From Paenibacillus sp. GM2 (GTDB lineage: Bacteria; Bacillota; Bacilli; Paenibacillales; Paenibacillaceae), in assembly GCF_900069005.2 (NCBI RefSeq), contig NZ_LN831279.1, forward strand, positions 1,086,581 to 1,150,580: a DNA stretch of 64,000 nt, read 5' to 3'. The position numbers were made by a program, and so were the translations under genes. Shown here piece after piece: positions 63,669 to 64,000 of this stretch. Below the pieces are notes generated by a model. It was not told the origin of the DNA. It was given only the letters and a program-made list of their open reading frames with translations, and made no database searches. Every line of letters starts with the position of its first letter. Position 1 is the stretch's first letter.

Positions 63669-64000
63669 ATGTATCAACTAGTATTGGTCAGACACGGAGA
63701 AAGTGAATGGAACAAGTTCAACCTGTTTACCGGGTGGACAGATGTGGAGCTGTCTGAGAAGGGCGTACAGGAAGCGGAGGAAGCCGGAAAATTGCTCAAA
63801 GCGGCAAATTTCAAGTTTGATATCGCCTATACTTCTTACCTGAAGCGGGCGATTAAGACGCTTTATCATATTTTGGATGAGATGGAGCTGTTGTGGATTC
63901 CGGTTCATAAGACCTGGCAGTTGAATGAACGTCATTATGGGGCGCTGCAAGGCTTAAGCAAGTCGGATACGGCGGAAAAATACGGGGATGAACAGGTGCT
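63669..64000 (+). CDS. gpmA: 2,3-bisphosphoglycerate-dependent phosphoglycerate mutase, N-terminal part
   Basis: The first 110 codons are inside the window and the frame runs off the right edge. It begins [18 protein letters not shown] with the catalytic phospho-His in RHGESEWN. It continues with [24 protein letters not shown] and [20 protein letters not shown], all diagnostic of dPGM. The enzyme interconverts 3- and 2-phosphoglycerate in glycolysis. GGAAGGAG precedes the ATG. Confidence 0.95.
   Translation, partial: MYQLVLVRHGESEWNKFNLFTGWTDVELSEKGVQEAEEAGKLLKAANFKFDIAYTSYLKRAIKTLYHILDEMELLWIPVHKTWQLNERHYGALQGLSKSDTAEKYGDEQV

Noticed and set aside
1-64000. LPXTG-type sortase substrate in the window
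   Set aside because: None of the secreted proteins ends with LPXTG-like, hydrophobic and positive tails. The giant protein ends in CuAO_N-like motifs and the GHL10 protein in SLH domains.
1-64000. CRISPR array, prophage, insertion sequence, rRNA or tRNA genes
   Set aside because: I saw no regularly spaced identical repeats, no transposase or phage structural frames, and no rRNA or cloverleaf-type sequences. The intergenic repeats have only short, irregular units.

Overview
The window looks like a chromosomal segment of a Gram-positive spore-former of the Paenibacillaceae, most likely Paenibacillus. The grounds are strong AGGAGG-type ribosome binding sites, TTG and GTG starts, intrinsic terminators after most transcription units, a T-box leader, lipoboxes, C-terminal S-layer homology domains, copper-amine-oxidase-type domains on secreted proteins, and many sugar-handling enzymes. 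I see no rRNA, tRNA, CRISPR array, complete insertion sequence or prophage module. The genus is inferred from gene content, not from a database match.

1-12 kb: the start of a Gfo/Idh/MocA oxidoreductase and a sugar phosphate isomerase face away from an AraC regulator. Then come an S66 carboxypeptidase, a nitroreductase, GNAT enzymes, a small zinc-ribbon protein, a TPR glycosyltransferase, a cytoplasmic GH20-type hexosaminidase, an Amj-type lipid II flippase, a HAD phosphatase, and an AraC/cysteine-rich CWC pair. 12-25 kb: an ABC exporter, a DUF4349 lipoprotein, a 417-bp structured non-coding stretch before a sortase, an orphan response regulator with a BTAD output domain, an unrecognised 191-aa protein, a diguanylate cyclase, a GH36 alpha-galactosidase, a chemoreceptor with no external sensor domain, and a DHA2-type MFS exporter.

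25-44 kb: a 1465-aa S-layer-anchored GHL10 hydrolase, then a GH94 cellobiose phosphorylase with its LacI regulator (matching palindromic operators precede both). Next are a degenerate J-domain membrane protein, an NlpC/P60 lipoprotein, an aldose epimerase, a stand-alone LytTR protein, a beta-propeller lactonase, and a DAHP synthase/chorismate mutase behind a T-box whose specifier reads as UUC (Phe). An AI-2E-type permease, a His-rich secreted protein and an ArAE/FUSC-type membrane protein follow.

44-64 kb: a membrane-anchored SurA/PrsA-like protein sits just upstream of a 2274-aa secreted beta-helix protein. Then come a HelD-type helicase, an MFS transporter, a DsbA-like oxidoreductase, rpiA with a GNAT gene, and a MarR-MMPL operon whose promoter lies between two near-identical inverted repeats. 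A four-part intergenic repeat, a TPR protein, an HD hydrolase and the start of gpmA complete the window.

The recurring theme is saccharide use: secreted polysaccharide-active proteins and cytoplasmic GH20, GH36 and GH94 enzymes, with epimerase, lactonase, RpiA and Gpm feeding central metabolism. A second theme is envelope maintenance and export. I found no convincing wholly new multi-gene system. The points best worth checking are the structured leader before the sortase, the Phe-type T-box on aroA, the foldase-like/giant protein pair, the degenerate J-domain protein, and the intergenic repeats.
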